Of a stretch of 35,283 nt of DNA, positions 1 to 11,700 are shown piece after piece; the stretch's first letter is position 1, and every line of letters starts with the position of its first letter. The notes under the pieces were generated by a model. The model did not search any database. It saw nothing but the letters and a program-made list of their open reading frames with translations, and was not told where the DNA came from. The position numbers were made by a program, and so were the translations under genes. Source of the DNA: Apostichopus parvimensis (taxonomy: Eukaryota > Echinodermata > Holothuroidea > Aspidochirotida > Stichopodidae); NCBI GenBank assembly GCA_000934455.1, contig KN887904.1:1-35283 (forward strand). Reading direction: 5' to 3'.

Positions 1-27
1 TAAGTCCATTCCTAGTACTCCCGGGGT

Positions 28-140
28 GGATGCGCGGATGCGGAGTCAAAATTAAATTACATGCGGGACTTTTTGATGGAATTTTAGAGGGCGTCATACG
101 TGTATGGACATGTACAGACACACCGCGCATCCGCGCATCC
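28..140. repeat. Foldback: 15-bp perfect inverted repeat
   Basis: GGATGCGCGGATGCG at 28-42 is repeated as its exact reverse complement at 126-140, separated by 83 AT-richer bases. The arm is itself a near duplication of GGATGCG. It may be the core of a small foldback transposon; no target duplication was found. Confidence 0.65.
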
Positions 141-790
141 GGATGCTGGGAAGAGTTAATGAATGGCCCTGTATTCTATAATTGTACCTTCATCCCAACA
201 AAGCCACAGTAAACATTACGATTGAGATTGCGTCCGAAGATTTTTGTTTGTTTTTTTGGCGATGAGGTCTGATTGTGTTACGTTCAGTACAATATCAACC
301 TACGGATGCCTAGTTGCACGAAATTTACCCTTAGGCCTACATTACGAGATTTTCACCTTCCTTGCCCCAAATTCTGATTGTTTTATCACCGCTACAACTC
401 GCTAGTAGATTCCCTGCCTTGTTCCAACTCACACACCACACCCTTTCCAGGTGACCGGTTAGCTCAGCCTGAAGTTCCATTTTACAGAAAGTAACTGTGG
501 CACAGTGGAGAACTATATGCTGCTCTATCCTGCATTTGCATTGCGTTAGTTCAATCTAGGTAGCATGGAATAAAGACAGTTTACCTTCTCCCGAAGTTGT
601 GCTTTATTTTGGCATGGAAGTATACTTCGGTGGTTCAGTTGGGAGATATTGCCAGATATCGATAGCACAATTTCGCGAAGTCGACATATTTATGGCCTTA
701 AGGACATATGAAAACTATGAAAACCATCATAAGTATGAATCACACAGAAAATACAAGAAATAACCATAGGAACTGTGAGTTAACCAATAG

Positions 791-900
791 TGTTGTCACC
801 AAGTCATTTTTGTCAAGTCAAAGTCACAAGCAATTTGATTTATCGCAAAGATCAACTCACAAGTCATTTTTTCTCATGTCAAGTCAAGTCACAAGCCAAT
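791..900 (+). repeat. AAGTCA-rich transposon-end-like repeat, copy 1
   Basis: Begins TAGTGTTGTCACCAAGTCAT and continues with many AAGTCA and CAAGTCAAGTCA words. The same opening and word content appear in inverse orientation at 13560-13795. Short subterminal word arrays like this are typical of hAT-like DNA transposon ends; the class is inferred. Confidence 0.55.
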
Positions 901-1192
901 ATAACTTCATCTTATTATGTCATAGATATAGGTTTAACGAAACTCAACTGTGGCCCGCCGGTGTAGCAGAATATTTTATCCTCCATTAAATGTCCGACCG
1001 AATCATAATTGCTGCGGTGATAATGACCGCCACGACATCCGTGGATCCAGTCTTTCAAACTAAGGGCCTGGCATGCTAACTTTGTGAAAGCCAGAGCATA
1101 TACGGCTCCGGTGAGAGCGAAGTTCGGACCTGCGAGCGCCGAAGACGCGAAGCCTCGACAGGGGGCTCTCCCCTATGAAATTTTGAAATTGA

Positions 1193-1259
1193 TCATTACT
1201 GTTTGCATTTTGTAGCGACACGAACAAAACGTCACTTGCAAGCCACAAAAAATTAACTT
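1193..1259 (-). repeat. Dispersed 68-bp repeat, copy 1
   Basis: Reverse complement matches 3642-3710 with about nine mismatches by eye, including an exact GTCGCTACAAAATGCA block. The two copies flank PGM3 exon 1 in opposite orientation. The CG-rich flank on the 1090-1170 side is not shared. Confidence 0.7.
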
Positions 1260-2658
1260 TTTTTCAGATGGCCGCGCGCGGTTTGGGGCGAGTCTTCGAT
1301 GCCTTTAAAAAAACACTGTTAGATGCAATTTCCCGGGCATCTGGCAATCAAGGCAATTACACAAAGAAACATTTTGTTTATGGAATCGTTCATTGTTTTG
1401 CAGTGTGACCTGCACTCTACAATTTTGGGTAGGCTAGCCAGTAATATAAGATCCTGTATCCGTCGCTCGATGGGTGATCCGGATCGAACGATGATTAACT
1501 ATTTAAAGTTGCTAATGTGTACGCACATGCATCTCTTCATTCGAATAACCAAATAGGTTCTTATTCAATTCTTAATTACACGAAGGTTTTTTTGTAATTT
1601 GTACGATTATGTAGTCGTTCAACAAAGCAATGTGATTGACTTGTACTACAAGAAATACAGGAACTGCTGGACGGCACTGCTCTGAACATATGGTTGTCAT
1701 CATTAATTTTCATGTAGTGTGTACGCTAACCACTGGAGCTTAATTAAGTAGAGTGTGTACGTTCACTCAATTAGCCATGATCAAAATTTATAATTAATCG
1801 TTGACGAAGAACTCTCAGTAGGGTGTCTTAATAGCCAAAAGTCGAAGTTGTGCGGATATCATATCAGACCTACCAGTTATATGCTAGGCCTAATTAATTA
1901 CCAGTTATATTGATAGGATACCTGAGAAAAAGAAATAGTATTATTTTACTGTTAAAATAATACAGCGTCATAGGCCTACAATTACCGTTTTCCGTTTGGC
2001 CGGCGAAAAAGGTGGCGCAAACGGTTCCTCTGCGCCAGAGTCGTCTGCTCTGCGCCCCCCCCCCCCCCCCAAATGGATCATCGCCTGTACTTGACAAGTT
2101 ATTCTTGAAAAGCAACACGACAACACACTATTCTAGACTGTCCACAGGCTAAAGAGACTTTAGCAAGTTGAATTGGGGGAATGCATCATGAAGTGGCATA
2201 TCATCACAGCGAAATTGATTAATGAACGAAAAAATACTATGTTGGGTAAATGTATAAAAAAAATCCCTTAATTCACAACTCATTCTAGGCACCCACTTGG
2301 TTTCGTCTCCTTCTCAATTCTTTTCCAGTATGTGGGGTAGGCGAACCTGCCATATAATTATTGCTAACTCTCTTTGTATGTTCTTTGGGGTGACCTTCGG
2401 TTTGCTAGCTACAGTACGTGTACCGTGGCTACGTAATTTCTACCTGTTGTTTACACATCAATCCACAAACAAGCACATGGATGTTTTAGTCTCCAGAACA
2501 GGTTGCGCACGTTGCCACATAAGCAACATAGCCGCCTAAGAGTAAGACTAGAAACTGCATTAACCCATGAAGAACATATCGTGGCCATTTAAGTATTTCT
2601 CTCGGCAGTTTGGTTAGTGTCAACGTAGAAGAAAACTTCTGTATTGACAGTACATCGC

Positions 2659-2771
2659 ATGATTGCTCTAAAGATGGAACCTCTTTTAGAAACAGCGAAG
2701 CGCAATGCTGCTAAGCATCCAAAACCAGTTGACCAGCTGTTCACGTATGGTACTGCAGGATTTCGATGCAG
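2659..2771 (+). CDS. PGM3: PGM3 exon 1 (first coding exon)
   Basis: Codes residues 1-32 if translation starts at ATG 2674. An in-frame ATG at 2659 would add five residues (MIALK). The frame is closed by a TAG at 2626, so no longer start exists in this exon. The exon carries the family motif YGTAGFR and ends AG/GTTTGT, an intron of phase 2. An acceptor-like CAG at 2648-2650 could mean that an untranslated first exon lies further upstream. I prefer 2674 because relatives have a short N-terminus, but the sequence does not decide. Confidence 0.88.
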
Positions 2772-5700
2772 GTTTGTAGTGGAGAGTGTGTTTAGTAATT
2801 ACTGTGTGTGAGGGCAAATCTGGCTAAAGTGCGACAGATCCAACATTTGTTTGGCATAAACAGCAAATATAAGGCATTTTGTTCGGGCTGATTTCTTTAC
2901 CAGTCATGACCTAGGCTACATACATGTTTTAACTAGCTCAGCAAGTTGATACTTGCCATGTTGAAAAGAAGTTTGCAGGAAGACTAAATTTGTGCTTTTG
3001 TTTACATGCCTAGGGCCTAGGCTAAACCTCACGATATTAACCTCATGGCAAGAAGTGCTGTAAGAAATATACTGACAGAAATCAAGTTCCCACTAGCATA
3101 ATCCTTAAGTATTGTATTCACACATGAGTTGATGCAAAGTTTTATAGGAACAGTCCAATAATGAGTGGTGATAATCAGCAGTAATGTTGGGGCTTTTGTT
3201 AGGCTGCCTACACACTACCACTGGACTCGACATGACCGTTGTGACCCCTAGTTATCGATTGTCACAAAGACCCATGGTCATACAACTGACCCACTCACAC
3301 TGACGGTCAGATGAGTGGACCCAATGCACTGTTACCGATTGCTGCTCATTTAGGTCATGTGTAAAATAACTGAGATCCTGTGCTAAGTTACAGTACACTT
3401 ATAGAGACTTGTTTTAGTTGTGAAACCGTGCACTTTACAACCGTTTTTTGTTAACAACTGGTGCTCGTTTAGGTCATGTATAAAATAACTCTCCCAAGAT
3501 TGGTTACATTTATTAAGACCAGTTGGTTTTAATCGTGATACTCTGCCGATTGCCAACTTCTAGTTTTCAGCTGATGTATCATAACCTGGCAGAATCTTAA
3601 AGGCATTGAAGACTAACCCAAAACCGCGTACCGCGCTCTGAAAAAGTTAACTTTCCGTTGCTTGCAAATGAGGTTTTCTTCTTGTCGCTACAAAATGCAG
3701 ACAGTAATGAAACGTGATACCTTGTTATCTTTTATCTAGACCTGAGATGTCCACGCTGCTATGTACACTGTGTTGTGGATATTGACCGTAGCTGTATGTA
3801 TTGACTGTACACTAGTGTCTAATTACCGACGGTAGCAAGCTGTGTGTGTATATTCTGGGATCGATGGTGGTGTCTAACACTTCTGTTACACCTCATTCCA
3901 AACTAGGTCAGATTACCGGCATGAGACGTTTCTTTGTGTGCGAGTCTTCACACCAGTCATTAGACTTACCTGAGTCCTACATTAGAAAACAGCAAGGAGC
4001 CTTGTGTTGCTCAGGAACAACGAATCCTGTCGTCTGCTTCTCATGTCTATGTGAAGTTGTGTACAGTCCTGACAAACTGCGTTCGTTCAATCTGCAGTTC
4101 GACTGTTTGGGGAAAAAATTATAAAAATGGCAATTTCGGAATTGAGAACTGCGGTTACTATATTGGAAAAACGTACCACTTAGCTAGATTGCACTGTTTG
4201 CGTAGCTTCACAAGAAATGTGGTGGCTATAAGATCATGACATTACAAAAGTTCAGAAGCCCTATTGAAATATGAGGTTAACTGAAATGTGTCACCTACAA
4301 GAGCAGGGTACAATTTAGCGTGTTCCAATTGAAGCTATCCGACCAATATAAGACACAATACAAGAAATTTACCAAGACATCCAACTATAAGCTTAATAAT
4401 ATTAATTTAAATTCATCAAAGTTTCTTCTTTCTTCAATGAATAAAGGAATATAATTCTATATACCTTGGATTCTAATATTCTCCTGCTACCATCATGGAG
4501 TTGAGTTACTACACAAAGTTGAAACCATTTACACAAGTTTAATACATTTGAGATATTTGTGATGTAAGACTTACTCAATACCCAAGCAGTTTGTTTACCC
4601 CCGAAAAACTAAGTAATATCTCATACCTCGATAATGTTGTTATCACGATATGATATTACCAGTAGTTGACAACAAGTTTACTTGTGAACACAATATTTAA
4701 AGTTCATAGGTCAATGACATTCCAGTGTCCAACGGTTCTGTAACTATAGATGTAACATCGGTCAGAGTGGATTGATTACCCCAGTACGATGAATGTCACT
4801 CGTTGATTCCAAATTAAAAGGGGTATAAAGTGGCACTGTATTAAAAAAAGAAAGCAAGAACCCAAAACTGTTATAATATTTCGAATCCCAATTTACAATG
4901 CCATAATATATGCTTTCATTTCAACCAATTATGAGATGATTTTCATATTTCCACATTTCCAAAATAAGAGTATAAAATTAATGAAATGTGGAAAGATATA
5001 TAACAGCCAATAAATTCAACTTGGAAGATTTTGAGAAATTTCCATTTCAACATTTCTAAAATAATAACTTCAAGACGCCAGTGGATGAATAATTTACTAA
5101 AAATCACACATCATTTGAGTCATTCCAAATGTTGACCTAATTAATTTTCCATTACATTAAACGCTTTTCAAACGTCAAAATAACTTAACTTTCATACGCT
5201 TGCAAAACAATGCACAACTTCGAATACGAGGCGTGGCACAGTAAAAATAATATATAGCAATAATTCGCTAATTTCACACAATTGATCCCTTTTTATGCAT
5301 GCTATATTTTGATTACCTAAATGCCACAAATAATGCATGCATGAAGAAAAAAATATCTGAATTTCATAGAAAACTTACAAACCCTTTCTCATAATTTCCA
5401 AAAATATAACTGCATGAACTTTTCCTCCATTTTGGTATTCAGAGTTCTGGCATAATTTGCTTCCCTTTAACATTGTTTTCCCCTACAGCAGTTCACCATA
5501 TTTAACCAAATAATGTTTACTGTAAATACAGGTTCATGTCAAAGTTTTACTTACAATGATATTATATTTGACATCCCTTGGCAAGCCCCATAGTACAGCT
5601 GCAGTGATACATGTCAGAATCCAATACTGCCCTCAAACAACTGCCCTCATCAGAACCTATCAAGATTCTGGTACCCAGGTGACTCTTCCCAACACACTTC

Positions 5701-8700
5701 TTGCCAACAATGAATTCCAAATTCACAACATTATGGCCCTAGGCTAATATAAGTGAAATAAATCCCTTGCCATGTGTTGAAACGGAAAATTAAATCGGGT
5801 GCCTTACCAAGAGAGACACATAGAAATCTTATGACTCCCTCACAGCATGATGTTTCAGCTAAGAGTGAGGTGTTTGCTCCAAACTAGCCTACATGAATTG
5901 GCTAATCCATTGTAAAGCACAGATAGTAGGTTCACCTGGACACTGTGAGCAGTTCTATGGCATTCTCAATCTTCCCATACTGCAGCTGTCTCTATAATGC
6001 CTACTACATAGCCAACATCAGTATACTAGATCTGACTAATTCCCTGGATTAAAAGTTTTAATACACAAAAGCTTGTTCATTCAAGCAAAAAATGACCCAG
6101 CTTACTATCCCCAATTGTAAAATACACTGGTCTAAATCTACTCTAATGTGACAAAATGACAGTCTGAAAATATTGTAAACATGTTAACTCTTTAAAGTAA
6201 AGTTGGATGACCTTTATATATGCTTAAGTGTGTGGATCCACCTTGTTGTGTACAACAATAACAGCCATGCTGCCTTCTGTGGAGGGCAAAGGTCACTTGA
6301 GGTCAAAGAAAGGAAAATTTTTGAGCGTGATAATTAATTCCAAAAGTAAACTTTATACATGGTATGTGGTAGTAACCTTGAATACAAGAATCCTACTGTC
6401 TTCTGTGAAGGTCAAAGATCATTCAACAGAGATGGCAGTCTGAAACATTGTAGAACACTATTAATCCAACTATAAAGTCTGAAAGAAATTAATTCTCGAT
6501 ATCTGGGTTCACTGAAACTCCATTCTTTTCATGTGGTCAATGACTAATTGATAATTTGAAGTATATAGAGGGCACAATTTGCATTATATTTTCTGATATA
6601 AAATGTGGCACAAGAATCACTAAGCCTGTTGGCTCTCTGGCTCCATTAGTTTATCCCTGATGATCCAAAGTTTTCATTTCTAGTAATATATATCTTGTAT
6701 ATCTTCAATCATTCCTACAGGGCTGACTTGCTGGATTCCGTTCTCTTTCGTATGGGTCTGCTGGCTGTACTCCGTTCCAAAGCCACCAAAGGTAAATCAA
6801 GCTATTTAAGCTTTCTTCATACGTTATTGTCAATGTGTTAGGCGTTTTGATTCCTTGGCGAGGCAAACAAAATCTTTGCAATAACGTTTTGGTATATGGT
6901 TTGCCGTATGGGTCATAACATCTAAACTTTACGCGTAAACTTATGAACTATACGCGTGAAGGAAGACGTTATGACCCGTACGGGAGGTTGGCCATTCGGG
7001 TCATAACGTTAATACCAAACGCCTAAGCTTTTCATGGCTGGCCATTTGGGTGTTAATTTTAAATACAAAATGGACTAGAGTAGGGTTCAAGCATTGCAGC
7101 AAAGACTCTCATTGACTGGCAAACAGGACTCATCCCGCAAAACAATCATTAGAAATAGGCCTAGTGGTTTCATCCATAGATTTCATTACCGAGTAAGAAT
7201 AGTAAGAGTAGTAATATACCAACGTACAAACACCGTAATAATAAGAACATTAACACATAAGAATTTAGGAAACAGTGAAAACCATGTTAAAGTTAGTATT
7301 GTGCTGCATGTATAGTAATTGGTGCAGATCCAAAGATTTGTCATAGCTAAGTGGGCATATTACACTGTATTGTGTCTTGGACCTGGCGCATCCATCTAAA
7401 TAAGGGGAGAATTATGCTCTTGTCATTGTTGAATAGAGCAAAGAGGTTCAACCTGGCTTCTGTACTCGATCTTGTCAGTGCATCTGTGAACTGATAAATT
7501 ACCATCGGTGTACTTATACTTCCCACTGTTCCTCGGAGTTCATTTAATGAAATTGGTCTTTCCATGAATTATAGGCCTCTTTGTTTTTAATGTTGATATA
7601 GGGATACTTCATACCTTCCCAACCATAACAATTATTGACATATCCTTGCAGGGGATTGAATTCTTATAGGTACCTGCATGGTCAGACCTAGTTTTCCTCG
7701 GCAGAGAGACAGATTGTGGATGCAGAGCCACCACACTGTTCAACATCATGGGATCAGAATACAGGAAGGACATGACTAACATTCTCCAACATTCTTATCT
7801 CAAATATTATTTTGTTCTCTCAAGATGTCTAGTGGACTTCCCTTATTAGGATGTACATTCAGTGTAATCACACTCTTCTTCAAGAATGGTTCCTCTGATG
7901 TGTCTTTACCAAGACTTTCCTCTTCTTTCTCTACCCTCATGCATTGGGCTAGAATGCCATTCATTCTCAGACTGAATATCCAAGTCGTCTGGTACAAGAT
8001 CTGAATCAAACATGTCTTGGTGGTGTAGAACAACAGGGCAAACTGTACTGTGGTACAAATCCTCAGGACCAGCATCCTTCATATAGACATCAATCATCCC
8101 TTGGAATGTTTCTTTCCTTGCCAGTTTCTTATTGACATTTTGGCCTTCTTCTCCACCTTCACAATTTGGATCGGAGACCCTGATTACCTCATAATCCTTA
8201 AGACTGTCATTAATCACTGTGCCAACCTTTTGTTTCTTGTTTGGATTTTCTGTCACAGTAGCAGTGTCATTTGTTCGATTTATACTGGTAGGATTTCTTC
8301 CAACATTCAGGGATGTAATCTTCGCAGAAATAGAAATTGTAGTATTATTAGTGGTATGCACCCAGCAGTTGGTCTAGAGTTCCAGAATTAACCAGTCTCG
8401 ACTCACAGTGTTGGAAAACCTTGTTCAATTTCCCACGAACACACTGCCGATTTCCCGCCGGTGTTCGCGCAGCGAACACGCCGAGCACGCGTAGCATGCG
8501 AGCACAAAGGCGTGGGGTCCAGGGGCCCGCCTCAGGGCCCTGGTGGGGTCAAGGGGTGGAACCCCTTGTGGGGGTCCAGGGGGCGAAGACCCCGGAAAAT
8601 TTTGGTATTTTTGCGTGTCTGGCGATAAAAAATTTGCAGTTGATGATGCAAAATACTGACAACTTTTTGAATTTAAATTGTCACGAAACTGATGAAAATT

Positions 8701-11700
8701 TTAAAATGACAAGTTAGAGTAGCTATATTATGTTATAAAATGAAAAGAGATTTAATCTGTCTTAGAATCTTTAAAAAGTTTAACTTACAAAACTTCCGAT
8801 ATTATGAAACAAACAACGTTCGGCAAAGCCCCGTTTCTAGACTGCCTAACAATGAATAACGTGCACTATATACGTACATAAGTTTACAACTGCAGTACGG
8901 TTTAACCCTACTTAAATACTACGGTAGGCTAAATGTGCTGCGAATTTTCCCAGGTACCAATTGCCAAACAACTGTGAGCTCATCCCCTGACTAACACCTG
9001 TTTGTTAACATTTTTTGGCACGTTTCCAAGAAATGTTTCATGGAGTATTCCCCATGATACACGAGACACAGTTCATAACATACACGCAGCACACGATATC
9101 AAGGCCCCTATAGCTACAGTATGGCCATCTTTATGATGGTAAACCTTGTAATAAAATATGTTGTGAGCCACTTGGCATGATTAACTAAATGCTTAATATT
9201 GTTTCCATGTTCTTGTAGAAAACGTCAAGTTCGCAAAATACAATTAGTTGTGTTTTTGTAGTTACGTGAGATCCGTAACCGACGAGGTGGTTAGGCTATT
9301 TGATATGCACTTAACTATGGTAGGATATTATTTTTTCCCCGTATTTTTGGAAATTCTAGAAGATACTTTCTTTTCCCCCCGCTTAACACCAGATGTGGTC
9401 TTACGGTTTATTCATAAATGGGTGTACTAGAGCCTTGTTTACATGACATTAGTTGCATTTAGCACGATCTGCCAGTTTCGCTTGAATTTTGCGAAAGTGT
9501 TTTGCTGGATCTTTCGTAAAATTTGAAAGGTGTACCAACTTACTTTTCGTACACAATTCGTAATTTCTCTACTGATTTTCAGAGTTTTTTTCTCTATACA
9601 GTCAAGTGAATACGTTGTGCATTGAGTAAAAACTTATCGCGAATGCAAGAAAACGATGCGGGAATTTCCAGCAGACAAATGTTTTCTTTGCGGGATTACT
9701 GAGTCAGTTGAAGGGAATCCCGCACCTTAGAGGGAACACTGAATTGAAGTCAAATTCATACGAAAGAAAACATTTACTAACTAACATACGATATAAATAT
9801 AAAAAAATGTGGAATGGCAATATTGTTCAAAACATTTCCCGCGAGGCTGATTTATTACAGCAACCTTCCCGCGCTGTGCCGTGGGTGTCCGTGTGACATT
9901 GCCCTTATGAGTGGGTTGGGGACACATCATTACTCGTTATATTGTGACTAAAATTGCGAGCACGCTCTCTGAACATTTTTCTTTTGTTTCTGAAACTTTT
10001 CTTCTGAAAGTTTCCTTAGTGTTTTTACGGATGTACTTTTTTGTTCCTTCATGTTTTTTTGAAGTTTCGTCGCGTTTTTTTTTTCTCTATTTTTTTTTCC
10101 CCAATTTTTTTTTCTCAAGCCAGGCTGGATTTCCCGCGAGCATCGCGGATTTCCCGCGAACCTGGTTCGGAAGGTTCGCAAGGTTTTCCAGCCCTGTCGA
10201 CTCATAGCAATATCTTGTTCGTGTCATATGTTTATCAATTCTACTAGACCTTCTATTACTAAACCCCTGCGTACAACTGACTACCTGTATATGATGTAGT
10301 TTTATTTTAATGCCAAATACAAGCAGTTAGTGAGAAGCACTCTTGGCCCAGGGCCTGAGGCCTGACGTTAGTCCTTTGCAGCCTAATACTGGGCAGAGGC
10401 GCTGTGAAACTAACACACTTAGGCTACTTGGTTCTTACTCTGTAATTAAATCTGTGGATGAAACCCCTAGGCCTATTTCCAATGATTGTTTTGCGGGATG
10501 AGTCCTGTTTGCCAGTCGATGAGAGAGGTTTAGGAGTCTTTGCTGCAATGCTTGAAATTAGGACACAAACGGCCAACCATGAAAAGCTTACGCGTTTGTT
10601 TTCAACGTAATGACCCAAATGGCCAACCTAGCCGAGCAGGTCATAATGTCTTCCATTACGCGTAAAGTTTATAAGTTTACGCGTTAAGTTGAGACATTAT
10701 GACCCGTGCAGCCAGCCATATGTGTATGTGTACACTTGTTTTGTATGCTGACTGAGGACTTGAACAAAGGCATTTCATGTCCTCAGTAGTATTTGAAAAG
10801 AATAACCAGGCAAAGTCTGAAAATTTTATAAACATGATAACTCCAACAGGATTTTGGATGAAATTCATACTTAGTGTGTGGATCCACCTTCTTGAGCAAA
10901 AGAACCCTATTGTTTTTTGCAGACCTCAAATGCCACTTGAAGTCAACAGAGGTCAAATTGTGAAGCTGCTTTGTAATCACAATAGCTCGAGAAGTAAACC
11001 TTGGTGCATTTCACACTTGGTATATGGATCTACTGTACTGTATCAAAATGGTCAAGGAATCACTACACATTTTGGCATTCTGGTCAGTACTATAAAAGAC
11101 AGTCTTATAATAACTCAGTTGTGTTGTGAACACATACAGTTTGACCCTGACCCTGCTATAATCAGTGAAGCATGTTATGTAGACAGAATACAACTTTGAA
11201 TTATGAAGCAGTAATTCTGTAAAGTTGATCTTAATTGGCTTTTGATATATTGGAATGATACTACAACATTCTTCCTCTGTGTCTTTTGCTGTGTAATGTC
11301 CATTTACTTCTCTCCTCTCTAACAACATATGCACTCCAATCTAACTTAACCTAACCATTAACTTTACAGATAAAGATAAATATGAAATATATGCAAAACT
11401 CAAAAGGCAACTTAGCAAGTACATGTAAAAGGTGGTTTAAACTTGATAAGGAATACTTTGGATTCAAAGATTTCATCGCAGAGGTCGATGCCAGTTAGAT
11501 TCAAAATAATATAAATCTGATGAAGTTAGGTTTAGGTCTTCCAAGAGAGAGATTCCGAAGAAAGAGGAAGAGGTTGTTGACCTGAAAGCATAGTAGTACA
11601 CTAATACCAATTTGGGTAGATAAAGGTAAAGTTGGTTGTATATGTTGTAGGGAGGAGAGTAAGTATTTTCATTAATTCATAAATCATGTACCCAAACCAG

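Larger units (their letters stand above)
1..2658. other. Upstream region without a recognisable gene
   Basis: No homology-supported coding frame. It holds an inverted repeat of GGATGCGCGGATGCG (28-42 and 126-140), an AAGTCA-rich transposon-end-like patch (791-895), one copy of a dispersed 68-bp repeat (1193-1259) and a C run near 2057. The stretch 520-680 has an AATAAA-like signal and might be LTR debris, but I cannot define ends. The PGM3 promoter must lie here or in an upstream untranslated exon; I see no TATA box I would defend. Confidence 0.5.
2772..6720 (+). other. PGM3 intron 1
   Basis: 3.9-kb phase 2 intron, GTTTGT..ACAG. It holds copy 2 of the 68-bp repeat (3642-3710), a 12-bp arm hairpin at 4948-4994 and two degenerate members of the GGATC/AGGTCA repeat near 6225-6430. 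The AT-rich part from 4300 to 5560 shows no gene or recognisable element. Confidence 0.75.

Noticed and set aside
520..680. Solo LTR (AATAAA-like signal and T-rich stretch)
   Set aside because: No TG..CA ends, duplication or primer-binding site could be fixed.
2050..2071. C run as a structural signal (i-motif/G4)
   Set aside because: A simple homopolymer of about 15 C, prone to assembly error; there is no further pattern.
7094..10618. Near-identical peptides in the two palindrome-headed repeats ([12 protein letters not shown]...)
   Set aside because: The copies differ by about four amino-acid-changing and two silent substitutions in the shared stretch, as expected for neutral DNA; frames are short and lack homology.
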